Below, in pieces: positions 49,917-57,947 of a stretch of 64,000 nucleotides of DNA (its first letter is position 1; each line of letters begins with the position of its first letter). The DNA lies in contig JAPYSU010000001.1 of NCBI GenBank assembly GCA_029936425.1, positions 1 to 64,000 of the forward strand. Reading direction: 5' to 3'. The notes below the pieces were generated by a model. The model was not told the DNA's origin. It ran no database searches and saw only the letters and a list, made by a program, of their open reading frames with translations. The translations under genes and the position numbers were made by a program. Origin of the DNA: Litorimonas sp. (GTDB lineage: Bacteria > Pseudomonadota > Alphaproteobacteria > Caulobacterales > Maricaulaceae).

Positions 49917-50747
49917 TTAATCGCGAAGCAATTCGTTGACACCTGTTTTGGATCGGGTCTTGGCATCCACGGTTTTCACGATCACAGCGCAGTCGAGACT
50001 GTGACTTCCATCCTTGGAAGGTAAAGTGCCGGGAACCACAACGGAATAGGCCGGAACCTCGCCATAGCTGATTTCGCCGGTATTCCGGTTATATATTTTA
50101 GTGGACTGCGAGATAAACACGCCCATTGCCAAGACAGAACCTTCCCGAACAATTACGCCTTCAACCACTTCGGATCGCGCGCCAATAAAACAGTTATCCT
50201 CAATGATGGTCGGGTTGGCCTGAAGCGGCTCCAAAACGCCGCCAATACCTGTCCCGGCGCTTATATGGCAATCTTTACCGACCTGAGCGCAAGAGCCGAC
50301 ACTGGCCCATGTATCCACCATCGTGCCTTCGCCGACATGTGCGCCGAGATTAACGTAAGACGGCATAAGAACGGCCCCGGGCGCGATATAGGCGCCGCGG
50401 CGCACCGCGCAGGGCGGCACCGCGCGAAAGCCCGCTTTTTTAAATTCGGTTTCCGTCCAGCCCGTAAATTTGGACGGCACTTTATCAAACCAGTTCCCGC
50501 TTGCCGGGCCGCCTGTCATGACAACATTGCCTTCGAGTCTGAAGCCCAGCAGCACCGCTTTTTTAAGCCATTGATGAACGACCCAATTGCCATCCTCACC
50601 GCGAGAAGCCACGCGGAATTCTCCTGAATCCAATCCCATAATAGCCGTCTCTATGGCTTCGCGGCGAAGCCCTGTGGTTAGCGGGGAGAGGCTCGCCCGT
50701 TCTTCCCAGGCAGATTCGATGGCGGTTTTCAGTTCATCAGCGTTCAT
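49917..50747 (-). CDS. dapD: Tetrahydrodipicolinate N-succinyltransferase
   Basis: DapD succinylates tetrahydrodipicolinate on the way to meso-diaminopimelate and lysine. ATG 50747 gives 276 residues, as in the E. coli enzyme; a TTG further up is not needed. The hexapeptide-repeat left-handed helix is seen from AVPPCAVRRGAYIAPGAVLMPS onward (residues about 110-215), and NTGEISYGEVPAYSVVVPGTLPSKDG closes the fold. Ends with KTGVNELLRD. Confidence 0.97.
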   Translation of the reverse strand: MNADELKTAIESAWEERASLSPLTTGLRREAIETAIMGLDSGEFRVASRGEDGNWVVHQWLKKAVLLGFRLEGNVVMTGGPASGNWFDKVPSKFTGWTETEFKKAGFRAVPPCAVRRGAYIAPGAVLMPSYVNLGAHVGEGTMVDTWASVGSCAQVGKDCHISAGTGIGGVLEPLQANPTIIEDNCFIGARSEVVEGVIVREGSVLAMGVFISQSTKIYNRNTGEISYGEVPAYSVVVPGTLPSKDGSHSLDCAVIVKTVDAKTRSKTGVNELLRD

Positions 50748-50818
50748 ATCAATGTCCAGTAAAGGGGCCAATAGAGGGGGTTAAAATCGCGCGCACCATA
50801 GGCATGATGGGTCTCAAG

Positions 50819-51280
50819 TCAATTGTCGGCAGAGGACAGTTTTGTAAGCCAGAGGTGAAGTGTTTCCAAAAAACGGGATCGGTCCCGATCTGTAAAAGGC
50901 GGCGGGCCGCCAAGGGTCGGCATTTCCGCTCCGGCGCGTAAATCGGCCAGGATTGCCCGCGTTGCGAGCTGCCCGCCAATCGTATCCATGGTAAAGAGTT
51001 TTCCGTTCGGCGCGAGAACCTGCGCGCCGGCTTTCAGACACCGCTCGGCCAAGAGGATGTCTGATGTGATTATTATGGCGTTCGCTTCGGCCCGCTCAGC
51101 TATATAATCATCTGCCGCATCAAAGTCGTCGGACACAGCGGCGAATTTGAATCCCGGTTCGCGCGGGACGCGTAGGAATGAATTGCTGACAATGGTGACC
51201 GGCACCTGATGGCGCCGCGCGACTTTATAACACTCTTCGCGCACGGGACAGGCATCGGCGTCAATATAGATATGAACCAT
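50819..51280 (-). CDS. yaiI: YaiI/YqxD family protein (DUF188)
   Basis: A 153-residue member of UPF0178, with a PIN-like fold: IYIDADACPVREECYKVA at the start, then VSNSFLRVP, DDFDAADDYIAERA and IITSDILLAERCL, each carrying conserved acidic residues. The activity is not known; a nuclease has been proposed because of the PIN-like residues. It sits between dapD and the gene-poor gap 51281-51849. Confidence 0.92.
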   Translation of the reverse strand: MVHIYIDADACPVREECYKVARRHQVPVTIVSNSFLRVPREPGFKFAAVSDDFDAADDYIAERAEANAIIITSDILLAERCLKAGAQVLAPNGKLFTMDTIGGQLATRAILADLRAGAEMPTLGGPPPFTDRDRSRFLETLHLWLTKLSSADN

Positions 51281-51374
51281 CAGCGTCTTTCAGGTCGAAA
51301 TAAGTCTTTACCCTATCAAATTGACGGGCGCGGAAAACAAAAATCGACGTTTAAACGTCATGAAGGCGTTCTGG

Positions 51375-51419
51375 CTAGTTGTAAATCAAGCCCGAGAGAA
51401 TAACGAGGCACACAAACAT
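51375..51419 (-). other. Candidate 14-codon mini reading frame with ribosome binding site
   Basis: AGGAG lies six bases before an ATG at 51419; the frame reads MFVCLVILSGLIYN, then stop. Seven of its 14 residues are Val, Leu or Ile. Downstream on the minus strand the palindrome GACGTTTAAACGTC (51346-51359) is followed by GATTTTTGTTTT, terminator-like. It could be a leader for yaiI or a tiny membrane peptide. No homologue recognised. Confidence 0.35.
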
Positions 51420-51439
51420 CAGAGACTCCTGTAAGGATT

Positions 51440-51840
51440 AACGATAACGCCTTATGCCGGCCAAAAATGAAATTCAGTGAGTCATTTCAAGACGTTTCAG
51501 TGAAATTTGGCCTGCCTGCACAGGAATGCGGCGCAGAGAGTGCCTCCTTGGCGAGTTTTGGGACTCCGCAAGAGTCCAGTCCGATACCGCCCCAAAAAAC
51601 TGGTTCTGATGTGACAGAATTTTGACCTTTGCTGAATTTCACGCTCTTGGCTTATCTCAAGCACAGAAACTCAACAAATGTAGAAATAACACTCTAAAAA
51701 GGCATCATGGAAAGGCGACGCGAGAAGTCTGGGCGCATTTGCTTTGGCTAAACGCCGCCCAGACGGTAATCAGATTTCAGGCATCTTTTTTCCCCGATGC
51801 TACCAACTTAAAGCCCGGCCCCCGCGCCGGGCTTTTTTTT
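51440..51840 (+). other. Gene-poor structured region, candidate noncoding RNA
   Basis: Between yaiI and the sirtuin gene there is no convincing gene, but several plus-strand hairpins follow one another: GGACTC-CGCAA-GAGTCC (51561-51577), GTCTGGGCG / CGCCCAGAC (51727-51735 with 51756-51764), GCATC / GATGC (51781-51785 with 51796-51800), and then a strong terminator. A 52-codon frame at 51467-51625 has no ribosome binding site and is rejected. A small RNA ending at 51840 would explain the terminator. Confidence 0.4.
51811..51840 (+). terminator. Strong intrinsic terminator
   Basis: AAGCCCGGC (51811-51819), loop CCCCGC, GCCGGGCTT (51826-51834), then a run of T to 51840. On the plus strand there is no protein gene for it to end. 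On the minus strand the hairpin directly follows the sirtuin stop and could serve that gene weakly. Confidence 0.85.
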
Positions 51841-51849
51841 GAATAGCGG

Positions 51850-52563
51850 CTAAGCCGCCAAAACTTCCGCCACCCATTTTGGCACTATGTCTCCGGCTTT
51901 GCCCAGACGGCTCTCGTCGAAAAGATAAGAACCCTGACTTTCTTCGAGATTTAATTCGAGTGTTTTGGTTCCCCGTCGCCGCGCCTCGCTGACCAGCCCG
52001 GCGGCCGGATAGACGGCGCCGCTTGTCCCGATAGAAACAAAGAGATCGGCCTGGCTCATGACCTGGTCAATGCGGTCCAGCTCATAGGGCATCTCGCCAA
52101 ACCAGACGATATCGGGGCGCGGCCCGGATCTACGTTGACAGGCAATGCAGCTATCATTTGGAGACGTGTCCTCATGGGACTCCCATCTATGCCCGCAAAA
52201 TTGACACAGCAGAGAGGTGAGTATTCCGTGCATGTGAATGACGTTTTCCGCGCCGCCCTGTTCATGCAGATTATCGACATTTTGCGTAATAATTGTGAGG
52301 GATCCGCCGCGCGCGTGCAATCCTTTCTCCAGCTTTGCCAGAGCGATATGGGCCGCATTTGGTTTGACTGTCTTGAGCGCCGCGCGGCGCATATTGTAAA
52401 AATTGTGAACCAGCGCCGGATCTGCCGCAAAGCCTTCGGGCGTGGCAACCTGCTCTATGGGGTATTGTTCCCATAGGCCGCCTTCCGACCTGAATGTGTC
52501 AATTCCGCTCTCTGCGCTAATTCCGGCCCCTGTGAGGATGACAATATGATTTAGTTTTGACAT
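51850..52563 (-). CDS. cobB: Sir2-family NAD-dependent protein deacylase (CobB-like)
   Basis: A 237-residue sirtuin that removes acyl groups from lysines using NAD+. NAD-binding GAGISAESGIDTFR is at residues 12-25, the catalytic region ITQNVDNLHEQGG with HMHG follows, and four zinc cysteines are in CQFCGHRW and CIACQRR. The ATG is at 52563, only 8 bp from the start codon of the divergent phosphatase gene. Typical size for the class III bacterial form. Confidence 0.95.
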   Translation of the reverse strand: MSKLNHIVILTGAGISAESGIDTFRSEGGLWEQYPIEQVATPEGFAADPALVHNFYNMRRAALKTVKPNAAHIALAKLEKGLHARGGSLTIITQNVDNLHEQGGAENVIHMHGILTSLLCQFCGHRWESHEDTSPNDSCIACQRRSGPRPDIVWFGEMPYELDRIDQVMSQADLFVSIGTSGAVYPAAGLVSEARRRGTKTLELNLEESQGSYLFDESRLGKAGDIVPKWVAEVLAA

Positions 52564-52571
52564 AAACCCTT

Positions 52572-53036
52572 ATGCCCTCTGTCCTGTTCATATGTCTTGG
52601 GAATATTTGTCGCTCCCCGACGGCGGAAGCGGTGTTCCGACAAAAAGCCGCCGAGGCGGGTCTGGACATAGAAATAGACAGCGCCGGAACCTCCGGCGCG
52701 CATGACGGCGAAGCGGCCGATCCGCGAAGCGTCAAAGCCGGCACGGCCCGGGGCTATAGTTTCGAGGGCCAGACTTCCCGCCGTGTGAGCGGCGAAGATT
52801 TTGACAGATTTGATTATATTCTGGCGATGGACAGTTATAATCTGTCCCATCTGCGCCGCATCAAGCCGGCAGACGCCAGAACGCCGCCGCGACTATTTCT
52901 CGAATTTGCTGAGGGCGTTTTAGATCGCAACGTCCCGGATCCCTATTATGGCGGGGCGAAAGGCTTTGATAAGGTTCTGGATCTGATTGAGCTGGCTAGC
53001 GAGGGTTTGATTGCTGAAATCAGAGCAATTTCATAG
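52572..53036 (+). CDS. Low molecular weight protein tyrosine phosphatase
   Basis: A 154-residue phosphatase. The P-loop CLGNICRS at residues 8-15 contains the nucleophile Cys8 and Arg14, and the general acid Asp is in VPDPYYGG. The family includes phosphatases paired with exopolysaccharide kinases and general ones; no kinase gene is near. The start is ATG 52572 without an obvious ribosome binding site, so the message may be leaderless. Confidence 0.93.
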   Translation: MPSVLFICLGNICRSPTAEAVFRQKAAEAGLDIEIDSAGTSGAHDGEAADPRSVKAGTARGYSFEGQTSRRVSGEDFDRFDYILAMDSYNLSHLRRIKPADARTPPRLFLEFAEGVLDRNVPDPYYGGAKGFDKVLDLIELASEGLIAEIRAIS

Positions 53037-53096
53037 ACACAGGCGGCAAGAGGGACTATTCCTCCCGCGTCTTTAATAGTGATTTTCAGGTGAGAC

Positions 53097-54077
53097 ATGA
53101 AAAACGGTTTGGTAACAGTTTTCGGCGGCTCAGGCTTTCTCGGCAAACATGTCGTGCGCGCTCTGGTGGCAAAGGGCTACCGCGTGCGTGTGCCTATGCG
53201 ACGCCCTCATATTGGTATGGATCTGAGAGTTATCGGCAATGTCGGCCAGGTACAGCTCGTGCAGGCCAATCTCAGATTTGAGAAATCCGTTCAGCGCGCG
53301 GTAGAAGGCTCTGATGCCGTTATCAATCTTGTCGCTGTTCTGTATGAAGCGGGTCAGCAAAGCTTTGAGGCGCTACATGTGCGCGGCGCAGAGACTCTCG
53401 CCAAGGCGGTCGCCGCAGAAGGTATTACGAATTTTGTTCATGTCTCGGCTATCGGAGCCGATAAAGACAGTCAAAGTGAGTATGCCCGCACCAAGGGCGA
53501 AGGCGAAGAGATTGTGCGCGAGCATGTCCCGACCGTTGATATTGTACGTCCCTCTATTATTTTCGGGAATGAAGATGAATTCTTCAACAGATTTGCGTCC
53601 ATGGCGCAGCTCTCTCCCGCTCTGCCTCTGATAGGCGGCGGAAAAACAAAGTTCCAACCTGTCTATGTAGCGGATGTCGCAGACGCGATTGCCCGGCGAG
53701 TTGAAGCCGAAGCCAGCGCGCAAACCTATGAACTCGGCGGGCCGGAAATTTATTCTTTCAAAGAACTGATGCAGTTTATGCTGGAGACAATCGGGAAGAA
53801 GCGTTTGCTGGTTCCCGTACCATGGTTTGCTGCAAATATGATGGGGTTTGGCGGTGAAATGGTAGGGGCAATGCCGTTTCTGGAGCCGTTCCTAACACGC
53901 GATCAGGTGGAAAACCTCAAAAATGACAATGTGGTCGGCCAAGACGTCCAGGGCTTTGCCGATTTGGGCATAAAGCCGGAAACTATCGAAGCGATCGTGC
54001 CGTCCTATCTCATCAAATACAGAAAATACGGCGAATTTCATCAACCAGGTAAAGATAGCTGGCCGGAAGAAGCCTGA
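53097..54077 (+). CDS. NDUFA9-like NAD(P)-binding protein (atypical SDR)
   Basis: A 326-residue extended/atypical short-chain dehydrogenase-fold protein. The N-terminal dinucleotide loop is VFGGSGFLGKHVVRALVAKGY, and RTKGEGEEIVRE replaces the usual YxxxK. It matches the alphaproteobacterial relatives of NDUFA9, the accessory complex I subunit, in length and pattern; the pairing with NADH dehydrogenase is inferred. It is followed by the lipoprotein gene 35 bp downstream. Confidence 0.87.
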   Translation: MKNGLVTVFGGSGFLGKHVVRALVAKGYRVRVPMRRPHIGMDLRVIGNVGQVQLVQANLRFEKSVQRAVEGSDAVINLVAVLYEAGQQSFEALHVRGAETLAKAVAAEGITNFVHVSAIGADKDSQSEYARTKGEGEEIVREHVPTVDIVRPSIIFGNEDEFFNRFASMAQLSPALPLIGGGKTKFQPVYVADVADAIARRVEAEASAQTYELGGPEIYSFKELMQFMLETIGKKRLLVPVPWFAANMMGFGGEMVGAMPFLEPFLTRDQVENLKNDNVVGQDVQGFADLGIKPETIEAIVPSYLIKYRKYGEFHQPGKDSWPEEA

Positions 54078-54112
54078 TACTTACCTGAAAATTGCATTAA
54101 GGGGAGACAGAT

Positions 54113-55027
54113 ATGCATTTTAAAACAATTTTACTGGCAGGGGTTGCGGCCGCGCTCTTAGGCGCTTGCGGCGGCAATAATGGAGGCGACACCTCTACGT
54201 CGTTAGCTTCGGGCGAGACGACGGAAGCCCAAGCCGTGAGTTCCGAGGCGAAACTCGAATCCGTCTTAGCCGCTCAGGATGAGGCCACAAAGGCGCGTTA
54301 TCCTTATCGCCACCCAAAAGAAACCCTGATGTTTTTTGATATCGAACCCGGAATGCGCGTGGCCGAAGCTCTGCCCGGCGGCGGATGGTATACCAAAATC
54401 CTTCTGCCTTATCTGGGCGAAGAGGGCGAGGTTATCGGCGTCGATTATTCTTTGGACATGTGGCCGGAATTTGGCGGTTTTGCCGATGAAGCGTTTCTGG
54501 AAAACAAGAAAACCTGGCCGGCGACCTGGACCGAGACGGCCAATGGCTGGCGCATTGACGAAGACGCTTCTGTTGACGCCTTTGCGTTTGGCAATCGGGA
54601 CACAGAGCTCGACGGTACGGTTGATGCGGTTTTGTTCATTCGCGCCCTGCACAATCTCGCCCGGTTCGAGGACGAAGGTGGATATCTGACTCAGGCTCTT
54701 GCCGATAGTTATGCCCTGTTAAAACCCGGCGGGATTGTCGGGGTTGTTCAACATCAGGCGCGGGAAGACATGCCGGATGATTGGGCGGATGGAAATAATG
54801 GATATCTGAAGAAATCCGATCTGATCGAAATTATGGAAGCCGCCGGTTTCGAATTGGTCGAGGAGAGCGACATCAACGAAAACCCTCAGGATATACCGAC
54901 GGACGAGGAGGGTGTGTGGAGACTGCCTCCGACTTTGGGTGTGTCGGCAGATCAGCCGGAATTACGATCCGAAATGGAAGCGATCGGCGAGTCCAACCGA
55001 ATGACGCTGAAATTCAAGAAAGTCTAA
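54113..55027 (+). CDS. Class I methyltransferase-fold lipoprotein
   Basis: A 304-residue protein with a lipoprotein signal (lipobox LLGAC, Cys19) and a Gly/Thr/Ser-rich linker, followed by a Rossmann-like domain: GMRVAEALPGGGWYTKILLPYLGEEGEVIGVD, VDAVLFIRALHNL, LKPGGIVGVVQHQ and a C-terminal GFELVEESDI. This family (COG4798-type) keeps the methyltransferase fold but the usual SAM motif is altered (EALPGGG). Lipidation would place it outside the cytoplasm, where SAM is absent, so enzymatic activity is doubtful. Confidence 0.85.
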   Translation: MHFKTILLAGVAAALLGACGGNNGGDTSTSLASGETTEAQAVSSEAKLESVLAAQDEATKARYPYRHPKETLMFFDIEPGMRVAEALPGGGWYTKILLPYLGEEGEVIGVDYSLDMWPEFGGFADEAFLENKKTWPATWTETANGWRIDEDASVDAFAFGNRDTELDGTVDAVLFIRALHNLARFEDEGGYLTQALADSYALLKPGGIVGVVQHQAREDMPDDWADGNNGYLKKSDLIEIMEAAGFELVEESDINENPQDIPTDEEGVWRLPPTLGVSADQPELRSEMEAIGESNRMTLKFKKV

Positions 55028-55049
55028 GGACGAACGACAGGGCCAAATC

Positions 55050-56828
55050 CTAGGCCCGTAATTGAAGCGCTAAAAGACGGGCATAGGTCCCGTCTTTTTT
55101 TTGGCTTAATGATTTATGCGTTCCGCTTTCCAAAATACGGCCCTTTTCCAGGACATAAATACGGTCGGCCTTTTGCACGGTCGAGAGGCGGTGCGCGATA
55201 ACGATTGTCGTGCGTCCGACTTCCAGCCGCTCCAAAGCCGCCTGCACCTTGGCCTCGGAGTCAGAGTCGAGGGCCGATGTTGCCTCGTCGAGCAAGAGGA
55301 TAGGCGCGTCGCGCAAAATAGCGCGGGCAATGGACAGGCGCTGCCTCTGCCCGCCGGACAGGCTGAGTCCGTCCTCGCCCAGCCGGGTGTCATACCCCTT
55401 GGGCAAAGCGGAAATAAAGTCATGGGCATCGGCGTGTTTGGCGGCGCGAATTATAGCGTCGCGATCGGCGCTCTGATCGCCAAGTCCGATATTGGCGGCG
55501 ACGCTGTCGTCAAATAGCGTCACGCTCTGGCTGACGAGCGCTATGTTTCGGCGCAGGGAGCCGAGTGTGAGATGCCGGATATCCTGCCCATCTATTTCGA
55601 CGGAGCCCTTGCTCACCTCATAAAGACGCGGGATGAGATTAATGATGGTCGACTTTCCGCCTCCCGACGCGCCGACGAGGGCGATGGTCTGGCCTGGCTC
55701 TGCGTTGATTGTGACATCGCTAAGGGCCTGCGTCCCGTCTTCATAGGCAAAGCTGACAGAGTTTAATTTAATTCGCCCCTTCGCTTTTCCGAGGTCTTTT
55801 GCCTCTGGCGCGTCAAGGATGGTCGCCTGCGTATCAATCACGCCAAAAATTCGCGACACGGCCGAAAGCCCTTCTTGCAGGACGTTGTTCAGAGTGCCGA
55901 GCGCGCGAAGCCGAGGAGAGAGAATGGCGATGCCGGTAATAATTGCCCCGATGGATCCGGCTGTATTTTGTCCTGAATTGACCTGAAAGGCGCCGAAAAT
56001 CACGACGCCGGCCAGAGCCATACCGCCGAGGACTTCAAGTATGGGATCGACGCGGGCCTGTTGCGTCACCAGTCGCAGGAAAAGACGAATGCGTTCGTCA
56101 AAAGACCGGCCTAGCCTTTCAGTTTCGGACGCTTCCAGACCATAGGCTTTGACCATTCTCGCCCCGCCAAAACTTTCTTTGAGTTCAGACGTTATCCGCC
56201 CGACATGTTCCTGTACGTCCCGGGCATTGCCGCGCATTTTTTTCGAAATGGCAATGATGGGCCAGAAGGCGAGGAGAAAAATCGTCATGACGAGTGAGAG
56301 CTGCCAGTTCTGCCACAGCATCGCCCCAATGGTTAAGGCCACGGTCAGCACGTCTTTTATGACATTACCCAATACACGAATGGTCGCGTTGGAGACGACC
56401 GTTACGTCATTGGTAAATTTGGAAATCAGATTGCCCGTCGGCTCCCGCGAAAAGGCGGCGTAATCGGCGCCGTGCGCGCTGGCGAACATCTGTTTTTGCA
56501 TTTTCCCGACCGCGTTCAGCGCAATGGCGTTGGTCAAAATTCGCTGGAGATAATTGGAAACCCCTGAGACAAAGGGAATAATAATTAAAAAGGGTAGAAT
56601 AATTAGCGCGTAGCGTTTGGCGGCCTCCAATGCGTCCGGGCTTTCGTCCATCTGACCAGCCTGATCAATAATCAGGCTGACTACCCAGGTATAGGCGGCG
56701 GTCGCTCCGGCCAGAAGCGCCATAAAAAAAATGGCCGCAAAGAGCTTTCCTTTTTGCGGCCATATATAGTCCCGCCAGAGACGCGACAGGCGCTGCCTGT
56801 CCGTTGCCTGTTCGGGAGAGATTTTCAT
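55050..56828 (-). CDS. ABC transporter with fused membrane and ATPase domains, MsbA-like
   Basis: A 592-residue exporter half-transporter. Six membrane helices span about residues 20-320; the nucleotide-binding domain has Walker A GASGGGKST, signature LSGGQRQR, Walker B ILLLDEATSALD and the H-loop IVIAHRLST. Size and order match MsbA, the lipid A flippase. In many alphaproteobacteria lipid A genes lie near cysQ/DUF4170, which fits the neighbour upstream. The start ATG is 15 bp from the CysQ stop. Confidence 0.85.
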   Translation of the reverse strand: MKISPEQATDRQRLSRLWRDYIWPQKGKLFAAIFFMALLAGATAAYTWVVSLIIDQAGQMDESPDALEAAKRYALIILPFLIIIPFVSGVSNYLQRILTNAIALNAVGKMQKQMFASAHGADYAAFSREPTGNLISKFTNDVTVVSNATIRVLGNVIKDVLTVALTIGAMLWQNWQLSLVMTIFLLAFWPIIAISKKMRGNARDVQEHVGRITSELKESFGGARMVKAYGLEASETERLGRSFDERIRLFLRLVTQQARVDPILEVLGGMALAGVVIFGAFQVNSGQNTAGSIGAIITGIAILSPRLRALGTLNNVLQEGLSAVSRIFGVIDTQATILDAPEAKDLGKAKGRIKLNSVSFAYEDGTQALSDVTINAEPGQTIALVGASGGGKSTIINLIPRLYEVSKGSVEIDGQDIRHLTLGSLRRNIALVSQSVTLFDDSVAANIGLGDQSADRDAIIRAAKHADAHDFISALPKGYDTRLGEDGLSLSGGQRQRLSIARAILRDAPILLLDEATSALDSDSEAKVQAALERLEVGRTTIVIAHRLSTVQKADRIYVLEKGRILESGTHKSLSQKKDGTYARLLALQLRA

Positions 56829-56843
56829 TTTGGGATAGAGCGC

Positions 56844-57947
56844 CTAGCCAATGATTCCGTCGCCATCCGGATCAAGCAAATCGTGGGCGTGAAGGATAAA
56901 ATAACGGGTGTGGGCACTGTCGACCGTGCGCTGCGCCGCAGCTCTCCAGGCTTTTTGAGCTTCATCGAAACTTGCATAGGCGCCGACAAAATCCACCTTC
57001 TTCAAATCTTTGAATTCAGTGCGCATGGGGTCAACCAGTTCGCCGCCCATGACGATGTGTAAAAGCTGGATAGATTTCATTTCGCGATCAGACATTTTCG
57101 TTCCCATTTCCTTGAAGTCACGCTGCTTATCCTCGCTGGCGTCAAATTGCGCAAGCAGGGGTTTCACCCGCTCCAATAACAAAGCATGGAGTTTGGGGCC
57201 AGCACAAATGATGCCAAAGCCGGATGTGCTGTCCTTGTCAAAGTTGGGGATGTCGCCCCGAAGGTTAGTGGTGATGGCGCCGGATTCAGAGGCGATTAAA
57301 GCGGCTGCGGCAATGTCCCAATCGGATTTAGGCGTGAAGGCCACCGTGCAATCGGCCTTACCGCTGGCCACCATGACCATACGGTAAGCCATGGAATTGG
57401 AAATCCGCACGCGCATGACAGGAAATCCAAGGCGCCGAAATTTGCGCGGATATCCCACCATTTCTGCGCCTTCAAGCTCCTGGCGGCCTGAGCATGAAAC
57501 AGGCTCTCCGTTTAAAGTTGCCCCGTTGCCTTTTTGCGCCGAGTAAAATTCATCCTTCAAAGGATTGAAAACGGCGCCGACAATGGGCTGACCGTCTTCG
57601 ATAATCGCCACGGAGACGACAAAATTTGGCGTCCGCTCAATAAAGGCGCGGGTGCCGTCAATCGGGTCGACAACAAATGTGCGCTGGCAGGCATGGCGGG
57701 AAAGATCATCCTTGGTTTCCTCCGATAGCCAGCCATAACCTGGCCGGGCTTTACGAAGATGTGTTTGAAGATAATCATTTACGGCGATATCGGCGTCCGT
57801 CACGGGATGGCCTTTTACCTTGTCCCAGACAACAGCCTCATCCGCCTCAAAGGCGTCTTTTGCAATTTGACCCGCCTCGCGGACCACGCGCTCTATCAGG
57901 GCGCGCTCTTCACTCAGAGGAAAACATATGTCGTCATGCGCCGGCAA
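56844..57947 (-). CDS. cysQ: CysQ-like 3'(2'),5'-bisphosphate nucleotidase fused to DUF4170
   Basis: A 367-residue protein. Residues about 1-260 form an inositol monophosphatase-family domain with the metal motifs WLSEETKDD and VVDPIDGTRAF and the late SDWDIAAAALI, as in CysQ, which hydrolyses 3'-phosphoadenosine phosphate. After a linker, residues about 290-365 (LLHIVMGGELVDP, then FVGAYASFDEAQKAWRAAAQ) match DUF4170, usually a separate gene next to cysQ. The reading frame is continuous, so this is a natural fusion. It overlaps the pmbA gene by 14 nt. Confidence 0.85.
   Translation of the reverse strand: MPAHDDICFPLSEERALIERVVREAGQIAKDAFEADEAVVWDKVKGHPVTDADIAVNDYLQTHLRKARPGYGWLSEETKDDLSRHACQRTFVVDPIDGTRAFIERTPNFVVSVAIIEDGQPIVGAVFNPLKDEFYSAQKGNGATLNGEPVSCSGRQELEGAEMVGYPRKFRRLGFPVMRVRISNSMAYRMVMVASGKADCTVAFTPKSDWDIAAAALIASESGAITTNLRGDIPNFDKDSTSGFGIICAGPKLHALLLERVKPLLAQFDASEDKQRDFKEMGTKMSDREMKSIQLLHIVMGGELVDPMRTEFKDLKKVDFVGAYASFDEAQKAWRAAAQRTVDSAHTRYFILHAHDLLDPDGDGIIG

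Noticed and set aside
51430..51480. AAC GAT AAC resembling the start of an alphaproteobacterial tmRNA tag (ANDN)
   Set aside because: The preceding codon is ATT, no tag-like continuation follows, and no tRNA-like acceptor halves are visible nearby.
51467..51625. 52-codon plus-strand frame in the gap before the sirtuin gene
   Set aside because: No ribosome binding site, odd composition, and it runs through a hairpin. More likely noncoding.
51622..51846. 74-codon plus-strand frame that ends in the terminator
   Set aside because: It reads through both arms of an intrinsic terminator, which real genes rarely do, and has no start signal.
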